The position numbers and the translations under genes were made by a program. A stretch of 64,000 nt of DNA, taken from NCBI GenBank assembly GCA_032164245.1, contig JAVMKO010000003.1, positions 41,480,890-41,544,889 of the forward strand, given 5' to 3'. The stretch is from Sternotherus odoratus (taxonomy: Eukaryota > Chordata > Testudines > Kinosternidae). A model generated the notes under the pieces. The model worked only from the letters and a program-made list of their open reading frames with translations, did not search any database and was not told the DNA's origin. Of this stretch, positions 31,931 through 42,935 are shown in pieces; the first letter of the stretch is position 1; each line of letters opens with the position of its first letter.

Positions 31931-33950
31931 GAAACACACTGATCATGTGGTGTAATTTGAAATTAGACTGTGAACAGGTGTTTGTTTGGGGAGGGAGGGA
32001 ACAGGTGGGGGGAAGTACAGAATAAAATATTTAAAGGCTGGATAATCACAGTTTCTCTTAAGGCCTCTTTTCAGTGCTATTTTTATTGCTAATTTGCATA
32101 TTAAAATTCTTTAGCATGTGATAATGTAACATTTCTTTAAAGGAAAAAAAAAGAAATGCTTCCACTGTTAGCATGTCCTTTGCTGTTATGGGTGTCATGT
32201 ATTCCACTGCTTCCTCATTTTTAGTTGCTATTTGTTACAATCAACTCCAGCTAAGAGTCTCACTGGTCTCTCTTCTTAATTACAATATTTCTATTGTATT
32301 AAAATGAGATTGTTTCTTTTTGCAGGAGAAATAAGATGGGTGACTTACCCATGGCTTCATTTGACACAATTCAGTTTCATATGGAATCTAATAATAATTG
32401 CTTTCTATTGTATTTATTTTGCCAGTACCATCTGTTCATTGTATAGTCTTGTTTCCCTTTCTCTGACAATGGCAAAACTCACAAACTTTATTGGTAACAA
32501 GATTTCACAGATTCTTAAAGTCTGCTAGAATACACAAAAGGAAGAAAAATAGTATGGAATTATATTATAAGATTTTTATTTCAATTTCAAAAGCATATAA
32601 ACTCCCACAGCAGTTCTTTCAATAATGCTCTTCTCACAATTAGGTATATAATTTAAAAATGAATCACTTAGATTTCATCCGTAAATGTAATAAGATATGC
32701 ACAGCAGCATAATCCTAAATCCCAACAGCAAAATATTGATATCACCAGGCAGGGTTCAAAGGACAGTTTTATTTTTATTTTACCTGAAACAGAAATGTCC
32801 CATAATTTTCATAAAATTGGACATCTTTCCTTTAAAGATCATGCCATCTATTTTTTTTAGGAAGTTTCTCTTTTTTGTATAACTCCAGTGTCTGATTCAT
32901 TATTTGCATTTTTAGGCTTGGAAGAAAGTGAAATTCTCACAGTGGGGTTCTCAGCTTTCTAAACGAAGGGAATCTATGCTGTCACATGAGCTTTGTGAAA
33001 AAGCATAACAGCTTGTAAAAAGCTCACAACGGTTAATGAATAAAACATTAAACCTATTCAGGAACGTCCATTGCCCTTTAGACTAAGGGCATCCAAACTG
33101 CTGTGTATAGGAGACATCATCATTTTTTCTTAACTCTTCAGGAGACCATGCAGTGCAAATTACCTCTTTACAATACACTTTTGCTTAGTTTTGTTTGAAT
33201 AATTGATACTTTCATTGAATCCAGCAAGTAATTCAAGACGTTCTTTTGCAAATATTCATGCAATTCAACAATACCAATCATGGTTACAAAAGTTCTAGAA
33301 TACTGAGAGCCACAAAATACAAAACTGTTTAGGCAATATTTGTACCAAATACCTACAATGTTAAATGGTGCATCTTCTTTTGGCAGTGACTTAAGAAATA
33401 TAATCCACGTGTTACTGCACATACTTAAATTTTAAAGGGGATTTTTTTAAAAAAGCATATTTTTCATATAATTAGAAAAAAAAGTCTATAATTCAAGATA
33501 CTGATTAAACTGCCAAAATGAGATAAGGATCCTAACTTTAATGTGTGTTCTTGCACAAAGTCTCACTGGGCTCATCAACCCTGACAGCTTTACTAGGCTC
33601 CATTAACCATTAGTTAAATTAGCCATAACTTTTTAACATTATTGGCTAATTGTTTTGTGAATCTGAGGTAACTCCAGAGTATACTAAAGCTCCATATCAA
33701 TACAATAAGCTTTTACTTCACAGTGTGATATCACACTATTTAAATCTTGATTGATGGCTGATCTTCAGAAGCAAAAATGAACTTTATTGCATTCCCAAAC
33801 AGCAAAAACTGAATGCAAGAGTGAGGATTTTATTGTCAGATTCAAATAGCCCCAAACCTAACTAGATTGCATGAATGCTCCCACAGCTACTCACAAATCA
33901 CACAAGAAAGACATCAGCCAAATCCTCCCAACTCCCAGCCTTGTACTTTC
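31931..33950. other. No gene seen; AT-rich, probably single-copy
   Basis: No coding or RNA gene was recognised. 32040-32160 is AT-rich with an ATTTGCAT octamer (32092-32099) and no simple repeats. The region shows no clear mobile element. Confidence 0.4.
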
Positions 33951-33954
33951 TTGC

Positions 33955-34589
33955 ACTGCTCAAGACCCTTTCTTGAGCAATGAACATTTATGAATTGGTT
34001 CACCAGTTCATCAATGGAAAGTGGGCCTTTGTTGGTTACAGTCTTTCATATGCAGGCTCTTCCTGATAGCATGGAGACCAGTTTCCTCAACTCCAGCTGT
34101 CTTATTGCCTTCAGCGTGGGTAGGAGAGGAGAAAGGAGAAACCATGCAGGCCCCATCCTCTATTTTTATATCCTTATTCCATGTGCTTGGAGAACACAAG
34201 TCCACACATGTCTGATGGACATTGTTGAGTAACCAGGAAGATTGAGCAATTCCCTTGTTGTGACCTTCTGCAGATGAGTCATTGAATTCTAACTTCCTTT
34301 CTGGACAATGACTGTTGATGATTGTCTGATACCCCCTTGAGCCTTATTACCTCCCTTTTTCTTGTCTCTGGGTATCTAATATCTGGGTGATTCCCCAACT
34401 CACAGCATATTTTAGTGATAACCATACAACACAATATCATGACTTCATATGCACTAATGATATACAAATTTAGATAGATCTATGGTTTTCAGTGGATCAT
34501 AATCTTTCCCATGATACCTTACATGGCATGCTTTATATGAAATATCACAGTTATATAAAAATGATGAATATGAGATATAGAGTGTCACA
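33955..34589 (-). repeat. LTR-like unit (minus strand)
   Basis: On the minus strand it begins TGTGACACTCTATATCTCAT at 34589 and contains the complement of GATACCTTACATGGCAT, shared with the unit ending at 19975. The rest agrees with my memory of a widespread turtle LTR. The far edge near 33955 and a TSD could not be set. Confidence 0.5.
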
Positions 34590-34609
34590 GTGGGTGAACT
34601 ACTAGTCAA

Positions 34610-35345
34610 AAGATGGTAGGTACTCTCAGAGCAGTTATCAATGAATTGCTGTCAAACTCACAGGGCACATCTAGTGTGATCTCACAGGGTCAGTGCTGAG
34701 TCTGGTACTTTTGAACATTTTCATTGATGATTTGGATAAAGGGGAGAGTTTGCTTACAAAATTTGTGAATGACACAAAGTTGGGAGAGGTTGCAAGCACT
34801 TGGAGGACAGGATTAGGATTCAAATTGACCTTGACATATTGGAGAATTGGTAAGTAATCAACAAAATGCAGTTGAACACAGACAAGTACAACATACTGCA
34901 CTTAGGAAGGAAAAATCAAATAGTCCCCATTTTGTAGTTATGTAACTGTCTGGGTGTTAAGGCTGAAAAGAATCTGTGCATTAAAATGGATATGTTTAGT
35001 CTTGAGAAAAGCAGGAGTGGGAGGACAGATAACAGTCTACAAATATATTAAGGGCTGATAAAAAAAGGAAGGGTAGAACAAGAAGTAATCAACTTAATCT
35101 ACAGTAAAGGACATTTAGGTTAGACATTAGAAAAAACTTTCTAACTATAAGAGTAGTTAAACTCTGAAATAGACTTCCAAAGGAGGTTGCAGAATCCACA
35201 TCATTAGAGGTTTTTAGGAACAGGTTACACAGACATGTATCAGGGATAGTTAAGGCATACTTGGTCCTGCACCGAAGGATTGACTAGATGATCACTTCAA
35301 GGTCACTTCAAGGCCTACATTTAAAAAAAAATATATTTCTATAAT
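34610..35345 (+). pseudogene. CR1 LINE 3' part with 3' UTR
   Basis: Frames give a TSSVISQGQ segment in place of SGVPQGS, then FSLMIWIKGR, and KFVNDTKLG where an active enzyme has FADDTKL. A LKAEKNLCIKMDMFSLEKSR-like stretch shows an internal deletion near 34980. The tail has GGATTGACTAGATGATCAC and ends TTTCTATAATGCTA, the worn form of the CR1 (ATTCTATG)n end. It is 5'-truncated and inactive. Confidence 0.75.
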
Positions 35346-35536
35346 GCTATGGTATATCCCAGGGCAAGTTATAGGTAACTCAAGCTTAGGGCTGGATTAC
35401 ACAATAGGCATACTAAGCACATGCTTAGGGCACCAGCAAAGCAGGGGACACCAAAAAATGAGGTTTCTTTTAAAATGATATTTGATATTTCAAAAAAAGC
35501 ATCAAAGTAGTCATCATGGGAAAAATCAGAACCTTT

Positions 35537-36073
35537 TGTGACAGACCGCTCTCTCACCCCTCTCAGGAACAGGCAGGAAGACCCTTCTTTGCTCCAAACA
35601 GTGCTCTTTAATTCACAGTGCAAGACCCCACCACCAATATATACAGCTTTACACAGCTCTACAGCTCCCAGCTCTACAGACTCTATACAGTCCAGCTTAC
35701 AGTTTACAACTCCAAACACACAGCTCTGAATAGCTCACACCACACCACACCACACCACACCACACCACACCACACCACACCACACCACACCACACCACAC
35801 CACACCACACCACACCACACCACACCACACCACACCACACCACACCACACCACACTCTATACCATCCCCACCACACTCTATACCATCCCCACCACACTGG
35901 GCTTGCTTCCTGGCAGGCCTTTTATCCCCCTGAGGAGGCTGCCAGGTGCCACTCGTCCAGGCTGATTGCCCTGCAGCGGAGGTGGCTAATTAGGCTTCTC
36001 TGCAGGGAGGTTTGCAGAGGGTTTTTCTCCCTCTTAAAGGGGCGACAGGCTGGGTCAGGCCCACCCTGCCACA
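35537..36073 (-). mobile_element. Solo LTR, 4-bp TSD, nested in the hAT remnant
   Basis: In plus-strand view it runs TGTGACAGACC ... CCTGCCACA and is flanked by CTTT on both sides (35533-35536 and 36074-36077). A 4-bp duplication is usual for gammaretrovirus-like integrases. On the minus strand GGGGGATAAAAGGCC (about 35927) looks like the TATA region, and GAATTAAAGAG (about 35605) is near a weak poly(A) signal, which sets the minus orientation. A (CCACA)n array interrupts it. Confidence 0.75.
35738..35855. repeat. (CCACA)n microsatellite inside the solo LTR
   Basis: About 23 pentamer units with almost no interruption, followed by two 21-bp CTCTATACCATCCCCACCA units at 35855-35898. Open frames through it are artefacts. 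Confidence 0.95.
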
Positions 36074-36492
36074 CTTTTTAGACTTCAGTACACTCCACTC
36101 CACACTGTTCCCCCATTTTTCTGTTCTCTTTTTATTACTTATCCCCACCTAAACCAGGAGGGCGTTCTACTAACATAGATCAAAATAATGCGAGGAAATC
36201 AGATCCTGTCATGTATTTATACATAAATTTTGTTTTATTATTGATATATTCTTCTGAGTTATACTTTTGTAAATGATATAGACTTATATGACAAACAATA
36301 TTCACAAGGTTCCCAAAAGCTAGTTGACTCATACCCTGTTGACTTGGCCATGAATCTCTTTGGAGAAGTATGACAGTTCCACTGTTATATGTGCGCAAAG
36401 TTTAAAGAAACAGGAAAAATGAAATTCATTCAAATTGATCTTCATGACACAATACTGAAAGATGGAATGCAATGTGTATTTAAAATGTAGAG

Positions 36493-36750
36493 ATGGCAGT
36501 ATGTACTTTTCTAACATTGATGATTACTAACTGCTCCGCAGAATGCTCTTTTTCTCAGATGAAAAGAATAAAAAACCCTCAGAGAACAACAATGTGTAGG
36601 ACAGACTTGATTCACTTACCCTATTGTGTATGGAAGTGGACATGTTTTGTTGAATCAGATTCAATGAACTTATCCAGAATTTTGCAAACAGAAAATCTAG
36701 AAAGAAGCTATTTTAATTTCAGCATAGATGTAAATTTTGTGTCATTTTGA
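36493..36750 (+). pseudogene. hAT transposase C-terminal dimerisation fragment
   Basis: The 85-residue frame carries NCSAECSFSQMKRIKN followed by PQRTTM, the hAT C-terminal signature (a conserved E-x-S-FS then K-IKN-LR), near residues 13-35. This region mediates transposase dimerisation. The catalytic core upstream is missing or scrambled, so the protein is inactive. It lies in the right half of the hAT remnant, oriented toward its right end. Confidence 0.7.
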
Positions 36751-36881
36751 AAAATAAAATTGTATTTTATGGTATAATATTGTTTTTATTTTGAATTACA
36801 TATGTGTGTGTGGGGTGGGGGTGGGGGTGCACCATGATCCTTTCAGTGCTTAGGGCCTCTAGAGGTCTTAATCTGGCCCTG

Positions 36882-38338
36882 CTCAAACCCCTTACATTCA
36901 TGGCACTATGGACAAATAGATATGCTCATAGTGACATCTAGATGTCTCTCTCCTTTTTAGTTTTTCTGACATTTCTAAAGCTTGATTTAAATCTAGTTAG
37001 ATGTTTAGTCAATATTCCTGATATAAATCACTATTATTTGTTTCCAAAAATAACAAGTACAAAGAATGAATGTGTATTACAAAAGAAAAATGATAGAATA
37101 TCAATATTAAAACTGAAGCATTTGATTTATACACAAAGCAATATGATACACCTGTGTATTATCCAAATGTTTTAGTCTGTTCTGGCACTGCAGCTCAGTT
37201 TCAATCAGAAAAACATAACCCTGCAGGGTGATTTTGTTTGTACATAAACACCAGTTCTGACCTTTATAAGTAAAGAATTCCAATAGCAGTAAATGCTTCA
37301 AGATGGTTTTGTAATTTGGACAGATATTTCTCAGGAACTAAACAGAGATTATCAAACTCATTTCTCTTTTGACCTAAAGCAGATCTCTTAACCTAATTCT
37401 TTAGAATCCAAAGACTGGTGCATAAATCCACTAATCCCCCTAGTCTCTCAAATTATTGAAAATCCATTATCTAGTAACACAATCACAAACTGAAAACCCA
37501 TTGGAGAGACTATGTCCTCTTTGAAGTCCAGATAACAAAATATCTTATGTTGTGTTACTTTTCTCATGATTACAGCCATTTACAGATTCCCTTTGTTTTT
37601 GAGTAACAGAAGTGTCCTCTAATTTGAGACAAATTCCCACAATAGATTTAGATATTTAGAATAGGTTTTGGGTTTATATTATTCTTATAAGCAGCCCTGT
37701 ACTAGGTGCAAGAGAAATATCTGATCCCTTGGAAACAAGGAGTTAATTTTAAGCCATCATCCCCCTCATTTTGCACAAGTGCTCACTGGGAGAGTTTCAA
37801 GAGTGACTGGGAGACAGCAGGGGTAAAATATCTTTGGGGTGGTAGCACTCCATATACTCTAGTGATAGAATTGTATTAAATGTTCTGCATATGCTTGAAT
37901 TTTCTCCATATGTGATAGCTCTTTCACTTTCTTGCTATAAATTCTAACCCTTGAGGAAAAGATGTTGCTGATTGAAACTGATTACTGAGGTTGAGAACGC
38001 TTCAGTAGAATATTGTTGCCAGTTGACATATATCAATGGAATGGCGTCAGTTTCTAGGACAAAGATGCTGAACTCTATATAAAGATGCTGAACTCATCCG
38101 CTGACTTACCCAGATGTGAAGTCACAGGATACTGCACAGAGATTCCGAGCTATTTTACTGACTCACCCTGGCAACTAGATCCTAATAGTTCCAACCCAGG
38201 AATACAAAAAATATGAGTATCTCTCTGAGATAGAGGGAAATAGAGATAAGGATAGAAGGTTTGGTGGGAGCAATACTGGAAACAGTCAAGTTCAGCAAGT
38301 TCAGGCTGAAGATTGTTGCTCTTTTCCATATTCTGCTC
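36882..38338. other. No gene seen; AT-rich
   Basis: No domain, RNA gene or repeat was recognised. Confidence 0.4.
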
Positions 38339-38661
38339 CAGGGATTGGCAACCTTTGGCACATGGCCCATCAGGAAAATTCGCTGGCAGACTGGGATGGT
38401 TTGTCTACCGCAGGTTCGGCCGATTGATGCTTCCACTCTCTGCGGTTCACCGTTTTATGTCAATGGGGGCTATGGGAAGTGACGGCCAGCATATCCCTCA
38501 GCCCACACCACTTCCTGAAGCCCCCATTGACTTGGAATGGTGGACCGCGACCAGTGGGAGATGAGATCAGCCAAACCTGTGGACGCTACAGGTAAATAAA
38601 CCATCCCAGCCTGCCAGCGGATTGCCCTCACAGGCCATGGGCCAAAGGTTGCCGATCCCTG
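38339..38661. mobile_element. hAT-type palindromic MITE
   Basis: CAGGGATTGGCAACCTTTGG at the left mirrors CCAAAGGTTGCCGATCCCTG at the right. The flanks TTCTGCTC and TTTGACTC match at 5 of 8 bases, a worn 8-bp TSD. The interior is palindromic: GAAGCCCCCATTGAC mirrors TCAATGGGGGCTATGG. Same family as 3460-3727 and 57995-58254, and the most complete of the three. Confidence 0.8.
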
Positions 38662-38880
38662 TTTGACTCAATTCTCATAAAGGATTCAGGTAACTGTGTA
38701 TCAATGTCCCATACTTTTCACAAACCTAACAGTTGAGCCTAATTTGAGGTTACATATTTACACCAAGATGAGACAATGGTGGTTTAGATTTTAGATTTTA
38801 CCTTCATAATTATGTCAGGAACAAAGGCCTGATACAATGTTCATTTTAAGTTAATGGACCTCAGGTAATGATCTAAAGGA

Positions 38881-38903
38881 GATAGATAGATAGATAGATA
38901 GAT

Positions 38904-38986
<83 letters not shown>

Positions 38987-38987
38987 G
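38881..38987 (+). repeat. Compound (GATA)n(GAAA)n microsatellite
   Basis: About six GATA units followed by about twenty GAAA units. Confidence 0.95.
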
Positions 38988-38989
38988 AG

Positions 38990-39115
38990 ATTTTTCATTG
39001 CTGGCTCTGTAACTGGCTTTTTCCATGGCATTGAACAAATCATTTAACCTCTCTGTTATGAGAATGAATTAATATTTGCAAAGTATTTTTAAAGATTACA
39101 AAGGCTATGAAATTG
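38990..39115 (+). repeat. MIR-like SINE fragment
   Basis: CAAATCATTTAACCTCTCTG and a TTTGCAAAGTATTTTTAAAG tail resemble the MIR/CORE-SINE downstream half. Confidence 0.4.
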
Positions 39116-39739
39116 CTAAGTAGTCTTTTTTTATTCTTATGGAACCCTGAGGTTATGGACTAAAAAGTCCAAAGAGATTACTTTAAAGACCTTAACATCT
39201 AAGAATAGGAAGGGTAGACATCTGATGTTTCCATTTTAATTAGATGGACATATGTGACCTTATCAGCCTGTAGCTAGTAAGTATGTAAAGACAAAGTCAT
39301 TCACTTACTCTTCTTCAGAAATTATTGTGTGCCTTTTATCTATGATATAAAGGACTTCCATGAAAGCTAGGCAGATGTGTAACTCAGATGAATTATCTGT
39401 TTCTGACAGTGGGTTATGCAATTTTGATGCCATAATTAAATTTGAGATCTTCATTATATGAGTACTATTCAATTGCATCAGCAAAAAGTGAAATAATACT
39501 TTATTGATATTATTGGACTCCCAGTGTAATGGCAGTGATAGGCTCTAATTGTACATTTGCAGTTCCTACAGAAAACATGGATACCTATCAGTAATGAATA
39601 GAAAATGTATTGACAGAGAATAAATGCATATGAAAAGAAGTTTGTGATGATACAATACCACAAGTAACCTACCTTCTGTATACTACCTCCTACATAGCCC
39701 ACATGCCTGCAATCACTGATGCTTGATCTATATTTAAAA
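39116..39739. other. No gene seen
   Basis: AT-rich, with no recognisable feature. Confidence 0.4.
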
Positions 39740-39995
39740 TCCAGGTTGTCATACGTAAAGTGCTCACACCACTGAGAACCTTAGCTATGCTGATCTAACT
39801 CCCATGGAAGATGAAATTAGGTGACAGAAGAATGCTTCCATCAAACTAGTGCCATTGCACAGGGAAGTGGTGTTCCTACAGTGATGGAAAAATGCCTTCC
39901 ATCACTGTTGTTTGTGTTTACAATACGGAATTATGGCAGCATAGCTATGGCACTGTAGTTATGCCACTCTAGTCCCCTTAGTGTAGACATGGTCA
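39740..39995. repeat. MITE with central perfect hairpin
   Basis: The right end TAGTGTAGACATGG is like other TA-flanked MITEs in the window. At 39879-39907 CAGTGATGGAA and TTCCATCACTG form an 11-bp perfect stem with a 7-base loop. AGCTATGCTGATCTAACT at the left is typical of the family as I remember it. No coding content. Confidence 0.55.
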
Positions 39996-40708
39996 GACTT
40001 ACTCATCCAGTTCATGGTAATGATGGAAGTTTGTGTCCTTCAGGAACTTTCTTCCAGTTTCAAGTACAATTATGTGCAAACAAATGTTTAGTTAGAATTG
40101 TGAAGTCAAAATATACCCACAGTTATCCCCTCATAAAGGAAATTGCTGGAGTTACTCAGATATTGCTTCTGTAAGGCTATATCTATTTTTTTAAATAATA
40201 GTTATCACTTTAAATATGCAATTATTGACGTTCTGACTTTTCTTTCTCTTTCTTTAACTTTTATATTTACTCTTAATCATTGTGTAAAATACTGACTTCT
40301 TATAGACCACTTTGGTCAAGGAATTATTTGTACTACTAGCAATTTAATTAATAGGAGGATATTTTTCTTTGTCATTTTGCAATTTGCTACAGTATAGCAG
40401 TCTGCCAAATGTAGTAAAGAGAAGTGATTCTAATTTTAAATTTCTATTCTATGGTGAGGACTTCCTACATAAAAAAGTCTGAAGCCTTCATTATTTTTTT
40501 AATCTTTAATCAGAAAAAGTTTCCCATTGATTTCAAAACTCCAATTTGCCTAAGAAAAGATTGAATAAGGACCTCTGGAATTGGGCTGTATTGTATGTAT
40601 TATTTTATTTGTTAGATATATTTATGGTATCCTTGTTTATTGTGCTAAATACTTAGCTCTTTTTGAAATAAACATGTCATAAATAAATGAAAAAAGAACA
40701 CCCTTCAC
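39996..40708. other. No gene seen; AT-rich
   Basis: No recognisable feature before the tandem duplication. Confidence 0.4.
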
Positions 40709-40827
40709 TCTCTCTCACTCCCCCCCCCCCCAACTCACACACCAATCAGTTGTATGACTTCTGGGACTCTCTCTCACTCCCCCCCCCCCCAACTCACACA
40801 CCAATCAGTTGTATGACTTCTGGGACT
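40709..40827 (+). repeat. 59-bp tandem duplication with poly-C
   Basis: Two nearly identical units contain TCTCTCACTC, a run of C, AACTCACACACCAATCAGTT and GACTTCTGGGACT. The copies differ in the length of the C run. Confidence 0.9.
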
Positions 40828-40895
40828 TTTGCCATTGACTTCAAAGGAGCCAGAATTTCACCCTTTATTTTTTATTATATGTACCAGCAAAAATA

Positions 40896-41560
40896 CCCGG
40901 CGTTGCTCGGGTCCGTCGGAGTGGGGGAGGGGGGAGAGAGCTGAGCGAGTGGGGGGGGGGCGTTGGAGGGGGGAGATAGCTGAGCGAGTGGGGGGGTCTT
41001 GGAGAGGGGAGGGGTCAGAGAGCTGAGCGAGTGCAGGGTCCATTGGAGGGGGGTATTATTACATCATAACTATGTCACAGAGAACAGCAGGTGTTAACCT
41101 GCTGCCCAGCTGATGTGAATGGGCTTTAAAGAATTTCGCCCCTAGGGGGCGTCAGAGGTGAGATTTGAAAAAATTTCGATTCTTACCCTGATTAGGACCC
41201 TAAAGCCTATAACTATACCAAATTTCAAGTCTCTAGCTCAAATGTTGTGGAAGGAGTAAGGGAACATACATACATGCACGCACCTACACACACACAATTT
41301 GACTTTTATATCTCTCTCTCTGCCCGTCACCCCCCAGCCGGGGTATGGGCCACCAACTGGTGTTGGTGTTTCAGTAGCAATTGGTTCCCTTACAGGGTGG
41401 AGTTGCTAGCCCCATGGCTATGTTAAGCCTACAGCACCTGGTATTCCCAGGAGGTCTCCCATCCAAGTACTAGCCAGGCCTGACACTGCTTAGCTTCCGA
41501 GATCAGATGGGATCAGGCGTGTTCAGGGTGGTTTAGCCATATTTTTATACATATAGATTA
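40896..41560 (+). mobile_element. Hairpin-started repeat, copy B
   Basis: It begins CCCGGCGTTGCTCGGG (40896-40911), like copy A. A three-unit G-rich minisatellite (40930-41050) follows, then GGGGTATTATTACATCA, AGGGGGCGTCAGAGGTGAGA, CAAATTTCAAGTCTCTAGCT and a CATA/CACA run. The tail GACTTTTATA is interrupted at 41310 by a 232-bp 5S-headed insert and resumes as CATATAGATTA at 41550. Removing the insert restores the copy A tail with one mismatch. Confidence 0.75.
41311..41542 (-). mobile_element. Second 5S-rRNA-headed retroposon, nested in copy B
   Basis: On the minus strand 41542 down to about 41425 is an almost full-length 5S rRNA-like sequence (about 118 nt), including TACTTGGATGGGAGACC (internal box C), and ends GGCTTAACA. 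About 110 bp of unrelated body follows and ends in a GAGAGAGAGA tail. TTTTATA flanks both sides (41304-41310 and 41543-41549). The head matches the 16977 copy, including the AACA after the 5S end, but the bodies differ. Confidence 0.8.
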
Positions 41561-41844
41561 CCAATATAAAAAACATTGACTCTATGTTTGATTTGGCTCT
41601 AAAAAAAAAGTTTTTAGTCTTCTCGGAAAACAATTTTAAAAAATGTTGCAGATTGAATGAAACATTTTGATTTCTCATTTGTCATTTTAATTGCTTTTTT
41701 TATTAAGAGCATAGGAAACTTTGGAATCACCATTCATAAAACCTCCTAAAAATATGTGACCGTCCCCCTCACCCCCCACCCCCTTTATATACTATAGCAA
41801 CGTGATGAGAAAACTCACCTAGGTTGTCAAGTCCCTAATCTAGC
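41561..41844. other. No gene seen; AT-rich
   Basis: A/T-rich words with a CCCCTCACCCCCCACCCCC run at about 41765-41783. Nothing else was recognised. Confidence 0.4.
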
Positions 41845-41912
41845 TGATTCAGAGTAGGGATTTGAATGGAGGTCTCCTATTTTACTGGTGAGCTTCCTAA
41901 CCTCTGGATTAT
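41845..41912 (-). repeat. tRNA-like SINE head (antisense)
   Basis: ATTTGAATGGAGGTCTCCTA and TGGTGAGCTTCCTAACCTCT are the reverse complement of a box B and box A arrangement like that at 13381 and 14471. Confidence 0.45.
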
Positions 41913-42569
41913 AAAACATTTTGAGGTGCTGGGGGAGAGGTCTCTCAGTGTGTCCCGTTGAAGCTGTTCCACTTTATATAAACACGTAAATATGCACTGG
42001 TCTGGCGAAAACATGAGAATAACTCTATAGCCTGGTGACTAAACAGGACACAAGCTCCAGTTCCTCCTCTAATTAACACATTTCAACCTCATGAAAACAA
42101 AGTTCAAATTTTTCAATAGGAAATTATCAAAAATCAGTACATTGACATAATATGCTTAGATTTAGTCAAATCAGCATTTTCAGTGGAAAAAAATCTTCCA
42201 TGGGGACTACTTGTGTGAGTAAATCTCCATCAGCATCAAGAAGGTGCAGCCTGGTTTTTTAATTTTTTTTTATATATGTTAAAGTACGCAGATTTTACTC
42301 CCGGTTTAATTTTTTTTCTTCTACATGTGTATTTATTATAGCTAATCTAGCTCCCAATTTTTCAGTGTGTTGAACATCCTCTGTGAGGTCCACACTTACT
42401 TAACTCTCATTAAGGATGAGTGACTAAGCAATTAGAATAAGGCATCCTGGCTCAAATTCAATAAGGAACTTAAGCAAACTCTTAACTTTCAGAATGTGTA
42501 TCCATTCCTATTCAAAAAAGAACTTAAGTCCAGGGATTTAAACTGCTGGGGTGGCCCTTTGCATGCGGG
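41913..42569. other. No gene seen
   Basis: No coding or repeat feature was recognised. Confidence 0.4.
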
Positions 42570-42935
42570 GAAGGGGGGGGAGAGGGAAACTCAGGCTATC
42601 AGGGGAAACCTTCCTAGCAGTGCAATCTCTGCCTTGAGGTGTGAATGGAATAGTCTCCCAAGGAAAGGTTGTAAGGGAACTATCTCCTATTTTATATGTT
42701 TAGAATAACGCTAAGAAAAACAACAGTCTATGTGCTCTGGCAAACACAGGCACCATGCTGGGGCAGGTAGGAGGGAGAGGGAAACTCAGGCTATCAGGGG
42801 AAATTTTCCTAGCAGTGCATCTCTGCCTTGGGGCATGGATAGAATAGTTCCAGCCTTCCCTTAGGAGACTTTTATATGTTTAGTCTATGTACTCTGGCAA
42901 ATACAGGCACCATAGTGGGAGGTAGGGGCATCAAG
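42570..42935 (+). repeat. ~195-bp tandem duplication
   Basis: The block starting GAAACTCAGGCTATCAGGGG at 42586 recurs at 42781, followed in both by CCTAGCAGTGCA, CTCTGCCTTG and, later, TTTTATATGTTTAG and GCACCAT. The second copy is shorter by an internal deletion. Words such as GGAATAGTCTCCCAAGG suggest a CR1 3' UTR origin, at low confidence. Confidence 0.75.

Larger units (their letters stand above)
35387..36881 (+). mobile_element. hAT transposon remnant hosting a solo LTR
   Basis: The ends TAGGGCTGGATTACA (left) and ATCTGGCCCTG (right) are inverted counterparts. The 8-bp flanks CTCAAGCT and CTCAAACC match at six positions. Subterminal GCTTAGGGC words occur at both sides (35401-35410 and 36848-36856). 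A transposase C-terminal fragment lies on the plus strand at 36493-36750. A solo LTR (35537-36073) was inserted later. Internal deletions leave only part of the transposase. Confidence 0.75.

Noticed and set aside
35618..35965. Open frame with a His/Thr repeat product
   Set aside because: It is the (CCACA)n array read in one frame; the opposite strand is also open.
38841..39038. Open frame with a Phe-Leu-Ser repeat product
   Set aside because: It is the (GAAA)n microsatellite read on the minus strand.
41425..41542. Functional 5S rRNA gene on the minus strand
   Set aside because: Nearly full length, but followed by a foreign body and a (GA)n tail, flanked by TTTTATA and nested in another repeat.
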